A stretch of DNA of 64,000 bases from Variovorax fucosicus (GTDB lineage: Bacteria > Pseudomonadota > Gammaproteobacteria > Burkholderiales > Burkholderiaceae_C), in assembly GCF_030316825.1 (NCBI RefSeq), contig NZ_JASZYU010000005.1, positions 306,001 through 370,000 of the forward strand. The letters are read 5' to 3'. Each line of letters opens with the position of its first letter. Positions within the stretch are counted from its first letter, which is position 1. This document shows positions 63,187-64,000 of the stretch, piece after piece. Below the pieces are notes generated by a model. The model ran no database searches and was not told where the DNA came from. It was given only the letters and a program-made list of their open reading frames with translations. Both the position numbers and the translations under genes were made by a program.

Positions 63187-63627
63187 ATGCATCGCTGCCT
63201 CTTCGATATGAGCTTTCCATCACGAACCCACCGCATGCCAGGCACGCTCGCACTGTTGTTGTGTTGCGGCCTGGCAGGCATCGCTGTCGAACCGGCCCGT
63301 GCGGCCCCCGGCCAAGGGCCGAGCTGGGGCGCGATTGCCTCCATGAACCGCTGGTATGGCTACTCGTCCCACTACCCATCGCGCGCCGCGGCCGAGGTTG
63401 CGGCACTGGCCCAGTGCGATCGCGTTGCAGGCCGCCCAGGCACCTGTGCCGTGCGAACCTACTTCGATCGATCGTGCGGCGCGCTCGCGGAAGGCAACTA
63501 CGGGGAATGGGGCACGGCCACCGCCTCCACAAAGGGCGCTGCGGACAAGGCGGCTGCCGGCCAGTGCGACACTCATCTGCCAGCGGAGCCCTGCAAAGTC
63601 GTCGTCAGCATCTGCTCACTGCAGTGA
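63187..63627 (+). CDS. Secreted DUF4189-like protein
   Basis: A 146-residue exported protein. The signal peptide hydrophobic core is TLALLLCCGLAGIAV, cleaved near ARAAPG. The mature part WGAIASMNRWYGYSSHYPSRAAAEVAALAQC, then CAVRTYFDRSCGALAEG, and CDTHLPAEPCKVVVSIC, has the Cys pattern and layout of DUF4189 proteins. No enzyme site is known. Starts at ATG 63187, 63208 and 63235 are possible, none with a good ribosome-binding site; the signal peptide fits the later two best. Confidence 0.72.
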   Translation: MHRCLFDMSFPSRTHRMPGTLALLLCCGLAGIAVEPARAAPGQGPSWGAIASMNRWYGYSSHYPSRAAAEVAALAQCDRVAGRPGTCAVRTYFDRSCGALAEGNYGEWGTATASTKGAADKAAAGQCDTHLPAEPCKVVVSICSLQ

Positions 63628-63694
63628 ACGCGGCCAACCAGCCTGTTCTGCGCCAGCCGCTGCCACACACCTTGGCCTTTCCCCGGAGCCACCC

Positions 63695-64000
63695 TTGTCT
63701 TCCAAAGTCTTCCGCATTGCGCTATCCGCTTCGGCCGCCGCTGTTGGCGGCATCGCGGGTTACTGGACCCTCCTTGCGACACGCCAGGGACACATCCTGT
63801 TCAACGCTCGCAAGCTCCCCGTCGTTCATTTGTCTGACGACTTTTCCACGTACTCCCACACGGTGCCGGGCGGGATGGTGCGCGGCTATGTCTATCACCC
63901 CCAGGGGGAAGATGCGCTGCAGGATCTGTTCATCTATTTCGCGGGACGGGGCGAGGACGTGCGCGCCACCGCCCAGGCGCTGCACTGGCTCCCGGAAGGC
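63695..64000 (+). CDS. Alpha/beta hydrolase-like protein, cut by the window edge
   Basis: A TTG start at 63695, with CCGGAG upstream, opens a frame that runs off the window, giving 102 residues. An N-terminal hydrophobic anchor (VFRIALSASAAAVGGIAGYWTLLA) is followed by HTVPGGMVRGYVYHPQGEDALQDLFIYFAGRGEDVRATAQALHWLPEG. The last part resembles the first strands and the oxyanion-loop region of alpha/beta hydrolases. The catalytic residues would lie beyond the window. The family call is tentative. Confidence 0.5.
   Translation, partial: MSSKVFRIALSASAAAVGGIAGYWTLLATRQGHILFNARKLPVVHLSDDFSTYSHTVPGGMVRGYVYHPQGEDALQDLFIYFAGRGEDVRATAQALHWLPEG

Overview
The window is high-GC DNA packed with genes of soil-bacterial type: LysR, IclR, MarR and RpiR regulators, Bug/TctC solute-binding proteins, beta-ketoadipate genes, DUF1841, an RtcR/RtcB module and nirBDC. 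This content suggests a betaproteobacterium of the Comamonadaceae (Variovorax-like). That is inference from gene content and style. I see no rRNA, tRNA, IS element, prophage or CRISPR array. The protein at each window edge is cut.

Layout. 0-2 kb: membrane protein fragment, MoxR ATPase, dihaem cytochrome c. 2-4.5 kb: pcaHG with divergent pcaQ. 4.5-21.7 kb: an amino-acid/organic-acid catabolic region with three RpiR regulators. It holds an aminotransferase-SBP-racemase operon, a complete polar amino acid ABC importer with a C45 acyltransferase-like enzyme, and a long minus-strand operon (two enoyl-CoA hydratases, NDP-forming acyl-CoA synthetase, MaoC hydratase, DAACS symporter, SBP, cupin). Paired palindromes that look like RpiR operators lie before the operons. 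22-27.5 kb: LacI-controlled sugar-acid operon (arabonate-type dehydratase, Bug protein, RraA-type aldolase), then RidA. 27.5-34.6 kb: RNase H, IclR, TRAP binding protein, type II dehydroquinase, then pcaR, an odd ABC ATPase and pcaIJF. 34.6-42.5 kb: FHA protein, ornithine cyclodeaminase-like enzyme, LysR, and an ArgH-ABC transporter-ureohydrolase operon.

42.5-51.3 kb is the most unusual part: a sigma54-dependent RNA-repair operon. Divergent rtcR (CARF-AAA+ activator) faces rtcB, followed by a helical unknown protein, a HEAT-repeat protein, RNase Z, a 61-residue ORF resembling a cut-down RNA-repair nucleotidyltransferase, rtcA and an FAD disulfide reductase-like protein. The genes are tightly spaced or overlapping.

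51.5-57.2 kb: MarR plus a complete gamma-resorcylate-type route (Bug protein, decarboxylase, FAD hydroxylase, maleylacetate reductase, hydroxyquinol 1,2-dioxygenase). Its product, 3-oxoadipate, would feed pcaIJF at 32-34.6 kb, as would protocatechuate from pcaHG after steps encoded elsewhere. 57.2-63.1 kb: nirBDC behind a near-perfect sigma54 promoter, then a PP2C-kinase fusion. The window closes with a DUF4189-like secreted protein and the start of a hydrolase-like gene.
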